A stretch of DNA of 64,000 nt from an uncultured Eggerthellaceae bacterium (GTDB lineage: Bacteria > Actinomycetota > Coriobacteriia > Coriobacteriales > Eggerthellaceae), in contig CALUHI010000010.1 of the NCBI GenBank assembly GCA_944320405.1, positions 124,001 through 188,000 on the forward strand, read 5' to 3'. Every line of letters begins with the position of its first letter. Within the stretch, counting starts at the first letter, position 1. The position numbers were made by a program, and so were the translations under genes. The notes beneath the pieces are model-generated. The model was not told the DNA's origin. It did not search any database and saw nothing but the letters and a program-made list of their open reading frames with translations. This document shows, in pieces, positions 8,979 through 19,601 of this stretch.

Positions 8979-9059
8979 GGGTGCTTCACCTTCCCTCGAA
9001 CTTAAGCGGCAAGCCGCTTCCCTTCCCTGTCGCGACGAGACGGTCGGCCCGGAGCGTGC

Positions 9060-11480
9060 TTAATCTTCCTCGCTTCGAGTCGTATCCACCGGCGTGTCCG
9101 GACCGGCAACGATCACCTTGTTCTTGGGATCGTATTCAGATTCGAACAAGTCTTCGCGAACGATGTTGCCCTGCGAGTCGGTCACCGTACGCACTACGGA
9201 GATGCTCCGGCCGTCGGTTCCCGAGGTCTTCACGTAGCTCGATCCAGTCTTCATGGAGTCATCCACTTCAACTTTGATCTTGTACGGTTCGCCCTTTTTC
9301 CACTCGCCAACATCGGTCTCGACAGTATACCCGGGGGAAACGCCGTATAACGAACATGTAACAGAGGTTTCATCGTAAGACATCTTCACCAGGATGTCGC
9401 TTCCGGTGTCGTTGCCCCATTTCAAATCGAGATCAGGCCACGATACTGCAGCATCCCTGCCTGCAGGGTAGCTCGCAACGTACAACGAATGATTTCTGCG
9501 TTCCTCTACGGGCAAGCCGGCTTCATATACCGCGTTGAACACGGTAGTTGCAACTTGGCAGATGCCGCCGCCTACGCCCTCCGTGAATTCTCCAGCGCTG
9601 ATCAGGCCTGCTCCTTGGAATCCCGCTTCCTCGGTGCGTTCGCCCGCCGTGTCGTTGAACGACCAGATGCCGTCAGGCGCAACGATTGAATTGTTCAGGA
9701 TGTCGGCCGCAAGGTGGATATTGTGCCTTCTGTTCTCGGAGCCAGATGTATTGGAATACTCTGTGGTGAACGACGAGAATTTCGAAATGACGCCAGCAGC
9801 AAGCGCATCGTCGAAAGACATGGTTGCAGGAGTAGCCGCCATGACAAGAGAGACGGTCACATGCCCCGTGTCGGCATCGCGTTCGGCATGCGTGGTTCCG
9901 GCATCCTGGTCGGTTGCAGACAACGGGGAAACATCTGCGCTCTGCTGGTTGTTGAACAAGACGTCGTTGAGCGCTTGCACTGCCTCGGTGGCAAGAGGCA
10001 TCGTTCCAGCGCCGTCGGTATGGACGGTGATAGAGCCATCATCTTCTTTTGCAAACGACACTTTAGCCGTGGTTCCTTCGTAACGCTCCTGAGCTTGAGA
10101 CAAAATGAGGGCGCGCGCCTTGTTTTCATCGATATAGGGAACGAGGCTCCATCCGCCATTCAGCTCATCAATGCGCGTTGCCAATGTTGACCCGACCTCA
10201 ACAGGATCGGCCTCCCACGTTTCGCCTTGATACTGAATCGTGATGCCATTGTCGATGACGGCATTGATCGTGTCGCAAACGGCTTGAGCCTGGGCTTCGT
10301 CGACGCGCAAGGGCGCATACTCGGGCACAGCAATGAACGAGCGATCCTCGTATTCAAGAAACGCACTCGTGATCTGCTTGGTGAAATCGTCGCGGTTGAG
10401 CATTTCTCCATCGTGGCCGGCGGTAACCGAGGCATTTCCCTCCTCGATCGAAACGCCGAAATCAACACGCGGGTTGCCTACGGTCTCATCGATCTGAGAA
10501 GCGAGCGCCTCCACCTCATCGGAGTTGTACTCAAGGGTGGGCTCAATCGTCCAACCACTGAACAAGGCGGTCAAGCGGCTGATGATCCCGCCGTCAGATC
10601 GTCCGACCTCATACGCCTTCGCAGCAAGCGCCTCAGCATCGATGGAGGCACCGAGTGTCGCAGCATCAGTCGTCCAATAATCGGTGTTCGCCTGAGCCTC
10701 TTCAAGCGAACGCTGCTCTACAAGAGCCTCGTTTTCTGCCTGTTGAAGCTCGTCTCCGGCATCGACTTTGGATTGTTCGCTTGCGTAAATGGTGATGATG
10801 CCGTCGTCAAGACGAGGCTGGTAGGTTTCACTCACCATGGCGCTTATCTCCTGCTGCGTTTTGCCGGAGACGTCAAGAGAGCCAATGTGGACGCCGGGAT
10901 AAGCCTTCCCGCCGTTGATTCCGACGTCTATGAGAAGCCCGAATCCGAACACGACGGCAACAAGGAAGACCGCAAGCGCAATCCGGCTTTTCTGAAGCAG
11001 CGATATAAATGAGCGCAAGAGGAACAGCAATGCGTTGCCGATTCCTTTAAGAGCGCCGCCAGCCACTCCAGCAGCGCCACTGGAAACCGAACTCTTCCCC
11101 ACTGACGAACGGCGAGTCGAAGAACCACTCCGAGAGCGCGTAGAGCGAGAAGGCGATTCTTTCGTCCAAACACCCGGGGTTGCGTAATGGGGCGTGCTTG
11201 TCGGAGTCGATTTTGGTTTGGACGACCCAGCACGTTGACGCTGTGGTTTGGTGCTTCGCGTCGACGCAGAGCTTGCAGATTGACGTCGTTGCGAAGCGCG
11301 CGTGTTCGACGGCGCTGAATGACGTGCAGCGGAACGCGTCAGAGGAGCACGTTCGGAAGTACGCGATGAGTGCGCAGGCGATGAGTGCGCAGGACGCTTG
11401 GCAGAGTGGCTAGACGAAGAAGACCTTGTTGATGAAGCGGCCTTCGGAGCCGTGCGCTTGCGAGGGCGCTTTTGCTCCAT
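9060..11480 (-). CDS. VanW-family wall-associated protein with Ser/Arg-rich N-terminus
   Basis: An 806-residue single-pass membrane protein. Residues 1-145 are low complexity, rich in Ser, Arg, Lys and Pro, and should be cytoplasmic. A hydrophobic helix follows at about 165-190 (ALAVFLVAVVFGFGLLIDVGI). The outer part has repeated alpha/beta segments resembling peptidoglycan-binding-4 domains (about 215-520) and a VanW domain (about 590-720) with GGGICQVATTVFNAVYEAG and the RNHSLYVASYPAGRDA segment. The tail (about 735-800) is G5-like, ending VIVAGPDTP. VanW proteins accompany cell-wall genes, but their activity is unknown. It follows the pgsA-like gene directly; dacA lies farther down the same run. 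Confidence 0.85.
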   Translation of the reverse strand: MEQKRPRKRTAPKAASSTRSSSSSHSAKRPAHSSPAHSSRTSERAPLTRSAARHSAPSNTRASQRRQSASSASTRSTKPQRQRAGSSKPKSTPTSTPHYATPGVWTKESPSRSTRSRSGSSTRRSSVGKSSVSSGAAGVAGGALKGIGNALLFLLRSFISLLQKSRIALAVFLVAVVFGFGLLIDVGINGGKAYPGVHIGSLDVSGKTQQEISAMVSETYQPRLDDGIITIYASEQSKVDAGDELQQAENEALVEQRSLEEAQANTDYWTTDAATLGASIDAEALAAKAYEVGRSDGGIISRLTALFSGWTIEPTLEYNSDEVEALASQIDETVGNPRVDFGVSIEEGNASVTAGHDGEMLNRDDFTKQITSAFLEYEDRSFIAVPEYAPLRVDEAQAQAVCDTINAVIDNGITIQYQGETWEADPVEVGSTLATRIDELNGGWSLVPYIDENKARALILSQAQERYEGTTAKVSFAKEDDGSITVHTDGAGTMPLATEAVQALNDVLFNNQQSADVSPLSATDQDAGTTHAERDADTGHVTVSLVMAATPATMSFDDALAAGVISKFSSFTTEYSNTSGSENRRHNIHLAADILNNSIVAPDGIWSFNDTAGERTEEAGFQGAGLISAGEFTEGVGGGICQVATTVFNAVYEAGLPVEERRNHSLYVASYPAGRDAAVSWPDLDLKWGNDTGSDILVKMSYDETSVTCSLYGVSPGYTVETDVGEWKKGEPYKIKVEVDDSMKTGSSYVKTSGTDGRSISVVRTVTDSQGNIVREDLFESEYDPKNKVIVAGPDTPVDTTRSEED

Positions 11481-11482
11481 TG

Positions 11483-12124
11483 CTAGTCAACCCCCTGCTC
11501 GGATTTGGCGGCACGTATTTCACGAAGAGCTGCAACCACATAGTAGATGGTGGTGAAAAGCGCCAGAATCATGCCAGCGTAGACGAACCAAATGCCCCAC
11601 GAGTATGGATCGGAGTTAAGACCCGGAAGCCAAGAAACGTCCACGACACCAAAACCTGTCAGAACCGGCCAATTCAGCAGAAGCGCAGCAAAACCGACGA
11701 ACAGCAACGTGGTTGCAACTTTGCCCGGATAGACGACAGCAACGCGCTTCTTCCAGCGTTTAAGCAAATATGCGCCACCCACCAGCAGCAAAAGATCGCG
11801 CGCTACCACAAACACGATTATCCACAGCGGAAGTCGACCCACGATGAATAAGCCTGCAACACCCACAATCATCAGAATGCGATCAACAGCAGGATCGAGC
11901 AGTTGCCCAAGCTTGGAAACCTGGTTGGTGCGTCGCGCGATTTGTCCGTCGATCCAATCGGTACCAGCAGCCAGCGCAAACAGGAAGGTCGCCGCGAGGT
12001 CGTATCCGTTCAGAAGGAGGATGAGAAACACCGGAACAAGGCACAGACGGATAGCCGAAATAAGATTCGGAACGGTGAAGATGCGATTGCTCACTTCTTC
12101 GGTGCGCTGCTGTCCGTGCGCCAT
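11483..12124 (-). CDS. pgsA: CDP-alcohol phosphatidyltransferase (PgsA-like)
   Basis: A 213-residue integral membrane enzyme with about five or six hydrophobic segments. It carries the family signature D-x2-DG-x2-AR-x8-G-x3-D-x3-D as DWIDGQIARRTNQVSKLGQLLDPAVD. Such enzymes transfer a phosphatidyl group from CDP-diacylglycerol to an alcohol; glycerol-3-phosphate (PgsA) is the commonest acceptor, but a cardiolipin or inositol-type enzyme is not excluded. The ATG at 12124 is preceded by AGGAGGAAG; the longer frame adds residues that cross a terminator hairpin. The stop lies 2 nt before the VanW-family start. Confidence 0.82.
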   Translation of the reverse strand: MAHGQQRTEEVSNRIFTVPNLISAIRLCLVPVFLILLLNGYDLAATFLFALAAGTDWIDGQIARRTNQVSKLGQLLDPAVDRILMIVGVAGLFIVGRLPLWIIVFVVARDLLLLVGGAYLLKRWKKRVAVVYPGKVATTLLFVGFAALLLNWPVLTGFGVVDVSWLPGLNSDPYSWGIWFVYAGMILALFTTIYYVVAALREIRAAKSEQGVD

Positions 12125-12160
12125 GTGCTTCCTCCTAACGTTCATCGTGTTCCTGCACGC

Positions 12161-12185
12161 AAAAACCGGGCCGTTGCCGGCCCGG
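12161..12185 (-). terminator. Rho-independent terminator after the ech operon
   Basis: Read on the minus strand, a GC-rich stem (CCGGGCC / GGCCCGG, six-base loop) is followed by five T residues. It lies about 118 nt after the echF stop and 37 nt before the pgsA start. It should end the hydrogenase transcript. Because a possible -10 (TACAAT) lies just upstream of it, it could also act as a leader attenuator for pgsA. Confidence 0.75.
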
Positions 12186-12302
12186 TGTTGGATTTCAACT
12201 GTGTCATTGTAGCAGTTCAAAATACGGCTTCTAGTACCTAGGTGAAATCGTTCGCTTACTCTTCACCAATCAAGGAAAAGAAGCCGCTTTAAAACGTGAA
12301 AA

Positions 12303-12668
12303 TTAAACTTCCGCTTGAACTTTCTCGTGCTCAGGAACATCGAAAACGCTCGGTTCCATCTGCGTGGCGGGAGAAGCGTAATGCGGATCCATCGTGAGGC
12401 ACTGCTTGGGGCATTCGCGAACGCACGAGCCGCATTGCACGCAGCGGAAACGGTTGATGGCCCAAGTTCTGCCCTTCTTGTCGACCTCGATGGCAGAAGT
12501 CGGGCATCGCTTCGCGCAGATGCTGCATAAAATGCAGGTTTCCACATCATTGACAACATGCCCCTTCAATCCCGCAGGCATGGGCTTGGTTTGCGCCGGA
12601 TACTGGATGGTCTCGGGCTTCTTGAACAGCCCGCCCAACGTCATTGCGCCGAGTTTGAAGCTTCCCAT
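12303..12668 (-). CDS. echF: Ech-type hydrogenase, two-[4Fe-4S] ferredoxin subunit
   Basis: A 121-residue NuoI/EchF-like protein. Two cysteine sets, CILCSICAKRCP and CVQCGSCVRECP, should bind two [4Fe-4S] clusters that carry electrons between soluble ferredoxin and the small subunit EchC. The ATG at 12668 lies 6 nt after the large-subunit stop and follows AAGGTAAG; the longer frame is antisense-like sequence overlapping echE. It is the last gene of an echA-B-C-D-E-F order identical to that described for the archaeal Ech enzyme. Confidence 0.9.
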   Translation of the reverse strand: MGSFKLGAMTLGGLFKKPETIQYPAQTKPMPAGLKGHVVNDVETCILCSICAKRCPTSAIEVDKKGRTWAINRFRCVQCGSCVRECPKQCLTMDPHYASPATQMEPSVFDVPEHEKVQAEV

Positions 12669-12673
12669 AGCAC

Positions 12674-13762
12674 TTACCTTTCCGTGCAGCTGATGCAGGG
12701 GTCGATGGTCAAGACGATCATGTTCACGTCCGCCAGATCGCAACCGGCGAGCACCTTGGTCATGCCGCCAAGATTTTGCGACGTGGGCGTGCGCATGCGC
12801 ATGCGCTCCAAGTACTTCGAGCCGTTGCCGCGTGCGTAGTAATAGCACTCGCCGCGAGGCTGCTCGACCACGTTGGATGACTCAGCGCCATCCGCCGGCG
12901 AGCCTTTCACAGGAACGGCGATATCGCCCTCGGGGATCTTCGCGATCATCTCTTCGATGATGTCGATCGACTGCAGCACTTCAAGCGCACGAACCTTCAC
13001 GCGCGCATAGCAGTCACCCTGACCGTCCATAATGGGCTGGAAGTCCGAAAGGAACTTGTAGCCGCCATTGCCCAGGCAACGCGAATCGTTGTTCACGCTG
13101 GAAGCGCGGGCGAACGGACCCACCATGCTTAGGTCGAGAGCGTCCTCGTGGCTGATGTAACCAACACCCACGGTGCGGTTCTTCACGGACGTGTCTTTCA
13201 AGAACGCCTTGCACAGCTGGTTGTAATCGTGCTTGATGCCTTCAAGGACGCGCTTGATCTCGTTAAACTGCAACTTGTCGATGTCGCGCACGACACCGCC
13301 AACTTTCACAACCGAGAAAATGACGCGGCCGCCGGTGGTTTTCTCGAAAATATCGAGAACGCGCTCGCGCAGACGCCAGCAATGCATGAACAGGCTTTCG
13401 AAACCGAACGCATCGGCGGCAAGGCCCATCCACAGGATGTGGGAGTGGATACGAGACAGCTCGTGCCAAATGACACGAAGGTACTCTGCGCGCGTGGGAA
13501 TCTCAACGCCCATCAGGCGCTCAACGGTTTCCGCATAGCCCATCGAATGACCGAACGCGCAGATGCCGCAAATGCGCTCTGCAACGTAGATGAACTGGTT
13601 GTAGTCACGGGTTTCGACCAGCTTCTCAAGGCCGCGGTGCACGAAACCGATCTGAGGGATGGCCTCGATGACCTTCTCGTCTTCGACTACAAGATCCAAG
13701 TGAAGCGGCTCAGGCAGCACGGGATGCTGCGGGCCGAACGGTATGACTGTCGCCTTTCCCAT
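12674..13762 (-). CDS. echE: Ech-type [NiFe]-hydrogenase large (catalytic) subunit
   Basis: A 362-residue group 4 [NiFe]-hydrogenase large subunit, related to NuoD. Both nickel-ligand pairs are present: RICGIC (Cys65, Cys68) and DPCISC (Cys356, Cys359), so it is a real hydrogenase and not a cysteine-less Complex I homologue. The protein ends three residues after the last cysteine, so there is no C-terminal extension for a maturation protease to remove; this is the state described for Ech, unlike the uptake enzyme at 60718-62385. It is membrane-associated on the cytoplasmic side, catalysing H2 evolution from ferredoxin or the reverse. Confidence 0.94.
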   Translation of the reverse strand: MGKATVIPFGPQHPVLPEPLHLDLVVEDEKVIEAIPQIGFVHRGLEKLVETRDYNQFIYVAERICGICAFGHSMGYAETVERLMGVEIPTRAEYLRVIWHELSRIHSHILWMGLAADAFGFESLFMHCWRLRERVLDIFEKTTGGRVIFSVVKVGGVVRDIDKLQFNEIKRVLEGIKHDYNQLCKAFLKDTSVKNRTVGVGYISHEDALDLSMVGPFARASSVNNDSRCLGNGGYKFLSDFQPIMDGQGDCYARVKVRALEVLQSIDIIEEMIAKIPEGDIAVPVKGSPADGAESSNVVEQPRGECYYYARGNGSKYLERMRMRTPTSQNLGGMTKVLAGCDLADVNMIVLTIDPCISCTER

Positions 13763-13764
13763 GC

Positions 13765-14556
13765 CTACTCGCCTTCCTTAGCGTCGTTGCCTTCCGCAGC
13801 TGCGGCTTCCTTGGCGGCCTTAGCGGCCATTGCGGCGCGAACCTTCGCTGCCTTCTCTGGATCCATATCCTTCAGCTTTGCCTCGAGTGCCGCTTCCTTG
13901 GCGGCCTTTTCGTCTTCCTCGACAGACTTCTTGCCTTCGACGAACTCAGCATTGGCAACAGCGGCCTTGCGTGCCTTCGCTGCCATGGCGGCGCGGACGC
14001 GCGCGACCTTTTCGGGATCCATGCCCTTGAGCTTTTCCTCAAAGCCTTCAGTAGAGGGCTTGATCAGTCCATCGTCCGCCTTACGCGCGGGCTTCGCGCC
14101 AGGATGATCCATGACGTAAGCGGCATTGGCGGCGGCGGCCTTCTTGGCGCGCTCCGCCTTGGCGATGGCAGCGGCGCGAGCCTTCTCGCGCGCAGCTTTC
14201 TGAGCAGGCGAGATGATGGTCATCGGCTCGCTTTGGGCAAGCGCATAGAAGTTCCCACCGAAATCGATGGCAATGCCACGAATGTCCACACCGAACAGGT
14301 CGTGGACTTCGTTTTCGAAGACGAACGCCGCGAAGAAATCGTCGGTGATGCTGGGGATCACGTCGGTCTTCATGACGTGCTCGATCTTGTTGTTCTGCAG
14401 GACGCCGTCCTTCATGAAAGAGTAGATCAGGTCGATGCCCTCTTCAGTGTTGACGGCCATGAGCTGCACGAAACGCCAGCCTTCCGCTTTGCGCTTCTTC
14501 GACATCTCGGGGATACCGTCGATGGCGGTGATGAGGTATTCGGTCTGAACCGTCAT
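13765..14556 (-). CDS. echD: Ech-type hydrogenase NuoC-like subunit with long Ala/Lys repeat tail
   Basis: A 263-residue protein. Residues 1-115 form the NuoC-like core (FVFENEVHDLFGVDIRGIAI). Residues about 116-263 are an Ala-, Lys- and Glu-rich tail, longer than the core itself. The tail contains two near-identical segments at about 175-198 and 227-250, each built on KLK-(G/D)-MDPEK followed by VRAAMAAKA. The tail should be helical and charged. EchD is normally a short scaffold subunit, so the tail is an addition of unknown role. The stop lies 2 nt before the echE ATG and the gene follows echC by 3 nt. Confidence 0.88.
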   Translation of the reverse strand: MTVQTEYLITAIDGIPEMSKKRKAEGWRFVQLMAVNTEEGIDLIYSFMKDGVLQNNKIEHVMKTDVIPSITDDFFAAFVFENEVHDLFGVDIRGIAIDFGGNFYALAQSEPMTIISPAQKAAREKARAAAIAKAERAKKAAAANAAYVMDHPGAKPARKADDGLIKPSTEGFEEKLKGMDPEKVARVRAAMAAKARKAAVANAEFVEGKKSVEEDEKAAKEAALEAKLKDMDPEKAAKVRAAMAAKAAKEAAAAEGNDAKEGE

Positions 14557-14559
14557 GCC

Positions 14560-15003
14560 CTACGCCCCCTTTCTTGCGGCGGCGAGCGCCTTGCTCTTCT
14601 CGTCGAGGATGCCGATAGCCTGAACAACAGCATCGATAATTGCTTCAGGGCGCACGGCGCATCCGGGAGCATACACGTCAACCGGGATTGCCTTGTCGAC
14701 GCCGCCGATAACGTTGTAGCAGTCATGGAAGATGCCGCCTGTGCATGCGCAGATGCCGCAAGCGACCACGATTTTGGGCTCAACCATCTGGTCGTAGATT
14801 TCCTTCACGACGTCGATGTTGCGCTCGTTGACGCTGCCTGTTACCAAAAAGATGTCAGCGTGCTTAGGATTGCCCGTGTTGATGATGCCGAAACGTTCAA
14901 CATCGTAGCCCGGGCACAGCGCCGCAAGAACCTCGATGTCGCAGCCGTTGCAGCTGGATGCGTCGTAATGGATGACCCACGGGGATTTCGATGCGAATGC
15001 CAT
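14560..15003 (-). CDS. echC: Ech-type hydrogenase small subunit (NuoB-like)
   Basis: A 147-residue subunit carrying one proximal [4Fe-4S] cluster. The ligands are visible as CNGC (Cys18, Cys21), Cys85 in GICACTGG and Cys115 in PGCAVRP. This is the compact NuoB/EchC form without the extra clusters of group 1 small subunits. AAGGAG precedes the ATG. It passes electrons between EchF and the NiFe site of EchE. Confidence 0.93.
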   Translation of the reverse strand: MAFASKSPWVIHYDASSCNGCDIEVLAALCPGYDVERFGIINTGNPKHADIFLVTGSVNERNIDVVKEIYDQMVEPKIVVACGICACTGGIFHDCYNVIGGVDKAIPVDVYAPGCAVRPEAIIDAVVQAIGILDEKSKALAAARKGA

Positions 15004-15013
15004 GTGCCGCTCC

Positions 15014-15883
15014 TTACAGGTACATCAGAATGCCGATGTTCACGCCGCCGGCAACCAACGCCACGACCCACGCAGAGGTCATAAGCGCCTGCCACTTCAC
15101 GCGCGCGAAGTTATTGTCAATCCAAATCTCCAGGAAGAAGGCCACCAGCGCAACAACGATGGCAACCACGATGGAGATGGGGTTTCCCCAGATGAAGAAC
15201 ATGCCGACCCATCCCAGGAAAAGCACGCTCTCGCACCAGTGCATGATTTCCACCTTGGCGAGCGTCGGACCGCTCATCTCGGTGGTGATGCCTTTGACGA
15301 GCTCTTGGTGCGCATGGTGCGAATACGACAGGTCAAACGGCGACTTGCGCAGCTTGATGGTCAAGATGAACAGGAAGCCCAAAAACACAAGCCAGATGGA
15401 TGTGAACACGGGAACCTGCTGATCGAACGCAGACGACACGTTGAAGCTGCCCGTCACCAGGAAAAACGCAACGGCCATCAGCAGCACCATGGGCTCGTAG
15501 GCCATGACCTGCATGGTCTCGCGCTCGGCGCCAACCTCGGCATAGGGGCTGCGAGAGCTGTAAGCCGCCACGATGAACAGCAGGCTGGACAGCGTGATCA
15601 CAAAGATGCACATCAGCAGGTTGCCACCCGTGAAGAAGATGCCGCCCGCCAAAATGGCGAACACAAGGGCGAAGGCGATGTAAACGCCTTCAGAGGAGTT
15701 CACGGCCACGTGATCCTTCTCAAGCAGCTTGCGCACGTCGTAGTACGGCTGCAAAAGCGGCGGTCCCACGCGGCCCTGCATGCGCGCGCTGATCTTGCGG
15801 TCAAGGCCGGCAAGCAAACAGCCGACAACGGGTGCGAGCACGGCGAAGAGGATGCACCCAACAACGGTGATGAGGATCTGCAT
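15014..15883 (-). CDS. echB: Ech-type hydrogenase membrane subunit (NuoH-like)
   Basis: A 289-residue polytopic membrane protein with about eight hydrophobic segments. It begins MQILITVVGCILFAVLAPVV, then has GLDRKISARMQGRVGPPLLQPYYD, the conserved loop of NuoH/EchB that contacts the hydrogenase module. The internal EVGAERE-type acidic loop (YAEVGAERETMQVMAYEP) also matches the family. GGGGAGTGG precedes the ATG. It anchors the catalytic module to the ion-pumping subunit. Confidence 0.92.
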   Translation of the reverse strand: MQILITVVGCILFAVLAPVVGCLLAGLDRKISARMQGRVGPPLLQPYYDVRKLLEKDHVAVNSSEGVYIAFALVFAILAGGIFFTGGNLLMCIFVITLSSLLFIVAAYSSRSPYAEVGAERETMQVMAYEPMVLLMAVAFFLVTGSFNVSSAFDQQVPVFTSIWLVFLGFLFILTIKLRKSPFDLSYSHHAHQELVKGITTEMSGPTLAKVEIMHWCESVLFLGWVGMFFIWGNPISIVVAIVVALVAFFLEIWIDNNFARVKWQALMTSAWVVALVAGGVNIGILMYL

Positions 15884-15900
15884 TTAATCCACTCCCCTTC

Positions 15901-17823
<1,923 letters not shown>

Positions 17824-18121
17824 GTAGACCCCTCCTTACCCTAACGAATGCGAACGTGCAAACGAATGAAGTTCCGCGCAAGCGCGGATGAATCTCCCCC
17901 GTTCAATGCAGAAACCGGGTGCAACCGACCCGGCCTGCGCTTTACTTTAGCAAAGAGCATCGAATCAGCCCCATATAGAGCCGGGTCGGGCCGCGATTGC
18001 TCGGGGAGTGGCGAATCTTTCCAAATTCCCCGAAATGAACGGCGCAGATGGCGGGGTGAGCGGCAATAGCGTCAGCACCCCTGCTTGTTGAAGCGATTTT
18101 TCCAAAGCGGGAAAAATACCC
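17824..18121. other. Gene-free leader region between the ech operon and tRNA-Pro
   Basis: About 300 bases without a gene. Near echA there are two small hairpins: CCGCGC/GCGCGG at 17874-17887, and CCGGGT/ACCCGG at 17915-17933, the latter followed on the minus strand by TTT. They would lie in the 5' leader of an ech transcript. No clear -35/-10 pair for echA could be picked. Confidence 0.4.
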
Positions 18122-18150
18122 TTGCAATGCCGTAGGGGTTCCGTTATAGT
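18122..18150 (+). promoter_or_regulatory. Promoter of tRNA-Pro
   Basis: TTGCAA at 18122-18127 and TATAGT at 18145-18150, separated by exactly 17 nt, about 26 nt before the tRNA. This is a near-consensus primary-sigma promoter. Confidence 0.8.
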
Positions 18151-18176
18151 ATTTCCTTGCGTTGAGAGACGCACAA

Positions 18177-18253
<77 letters not shown>

Positions 18254-18263
18254 GCTAAAAGAA

Positions 18264-18292
18264 GGGCCTGGCTGAATAGCCGGGCCCTTTTG
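18264..18292 (+). terminator. Terminator after tRNA-Pro
   Basis: GGGC-C-TGGCT pairs with AGCCGGGCCC around a GAAT loop, followed by TTTT. It lies 10 nt after the tRNA 3' end. Confidence 0.8.
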
Positions 18293-18333
18293 CTTTGTCG
18301 GTATCGGATGAAACGCAACGGTACGAAATAGCT

Positions 18334-19554
18334 CTAACAGCCGGAACCGATTTCGACGGCGCGAGTCAAGATGCGATCAGCCAGATCGTGCTTAGACATG
18401 AGAGGCAGATCTTCGCAACCGTCTGGAGTGACAAGGGAAGCCTGGTTGTCGTCCGTTCCGAACGCTACACCCTCCCCTATGCGGTTGGCAACGATCAAAT
18501 CGGCGCGTTTCGCTTCAAGCTTCTTGCGAGCGTTCTCAACAACGTCGTTGGTCTCGGCTGCGAACCCGACGACAACCTGCCCTGCGCGCTTTCCCTGCGC
18601 CATCGTGGCCAGAATGTCCGGATTGGCAACGAGCCTCACCTGCTGGAGAGCTGCAGAGTCCTCGGTGTCGCTCTTCTTCAGTTTGTGATCGGAAACGGTT
18701 TCGGGACGCATGTCAGCGACCGCGGCAGAGAAAACGGCAATGTCGGACTGCGAGAAAGCATCTTCGCATGCCGCAAGCATCTCAAGCGCTGTCTGCACAC
18801 GAACCACCTGAACACCCGTGGGCGCATCCAGCGATACCGGGCCACTGATTAGAGTAACTCTAGCGCCTCGCTCAACGGCAGCCTGAGCAATCGCGTAGCC
18901 CATCTTCCCCGATGAGCGATTCCCGATGAAGCGCACCGGATCAATGGGCTCGTATGTGGGTCCCGCCGTCACCACGACGTGCTTGCCTGCAAGGTCCTGA
19001 TCGCCGTCAGAGGCGGCGTCTCCCTCCAAAGCAGCAATCGTAGCAGAAACAATGTCGTTCAAGTCGGCCAGGCGCCCCCGTCCCACATCGCCGCAGGCCA
19101 GATAACCGGAGCCCGCCTCAACAATGCGAACGCCGCGCTTCTCAAGCGTTGCCAAATTCTCTTGCGTAGCAGCAGCTTCATACATATGAACATTCATGGC
19201 GGGAGCCACAACGAGCGGAGCCGTGCAAGCAAGCGCTGTCGTGGTCAACAAATCGTCGGCAATGCCATGCGCGATCTTCGCCGCAACATTGGCGGTGCAA
19301 GGTGCAATGACGAAAACATCAGCCTCTTCGGCAAGGGAAATGTGGTGGATCGGGTCGGATGGATCGTCAAAAAGGCCTATTGCGACCGGTTCATGGGTAA
19401 GAGACCGGAACGTGAGCGGATCAACGAAATGCGTCGCATGCTCCGTCATCACAACCTTCACGCGATAGCCCGCTTTCTGGAACAGGCGGACGAGTTCGGC
19501 AGATTTGTAAACGGCGATGCACCCGGTGACGCCAACAAGGATGGTTTTCTCCAT
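18334..19554 (-). CDS. coaBC: Bifunctional phosphopantothenoylcysteine decarboxylase / synthetase
   Basis: A 406-residue Dfp protein for two steps of coenzyme A synthesis. The N-terminal flavoprotein domain (about 1-185) shows GVTGCIAVYKSAELVRLF, the catalytic His region PIHHISLAEEAD and APAMNVHMYE. The C-terminal synthetase domain starts at about 190 with VVVTAGPTYEPIDPVRFIGNRSSGKMGYAIA and carries KLKK and GFAAET. The ATG at 19554 follows GGAGGAAAG; the longer frame adds non-homologous residues. The order CoaC-CoaB is the usual bacterial fusion. Confidence 0.95.
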   Translation of the reverse strand: MEKTILVGVTGCIAVYKSAELVRLFQKAGYRVKVVMTEHATHFVDPLTFRSLTHEPVAIGLFDDPSDPIHHISLAEEADVFVIAPCTANVAAKIAHGIADDLLTTTALACTAPLVVAPAMNVHMYEAAATQENLATLEKRGVRIVEAGSGYLACGDVGRGRLADLNDIVSATIAALEGDAASDGDQDLAGKHVVVTAGPTYEPIDPVRFIGNRSSGKMGYAIAQAAVERGARVTLISGPVSLDAPTGVQVVRVQTALEMLAACEDAFSQSDIAVFSAAVADMRPETVSDHKLKKSDTEDSAALQQVRLVANPDILATMAQGKRAGQVVVGFAAETNDVVENARKKLEAKRADLIVANRIGEGVAFGTDDNQASLVTPDGCEDLPLMSKHDLADRILTRAVEIGSGC

Positions 19555-19601
19555 GGGGGCTTTCCTCCATCGATTTCGAAAACTTTGCGATTCGAACCCG
19601 G

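Noticed and set aside
12674-13762. Complex I NuoD rather than a hydrogenase
   Set aside because: Both CxxC nickel-ligand pairs are intact, which NuoD lacks, and no NADH-binding subunits lie nearby.
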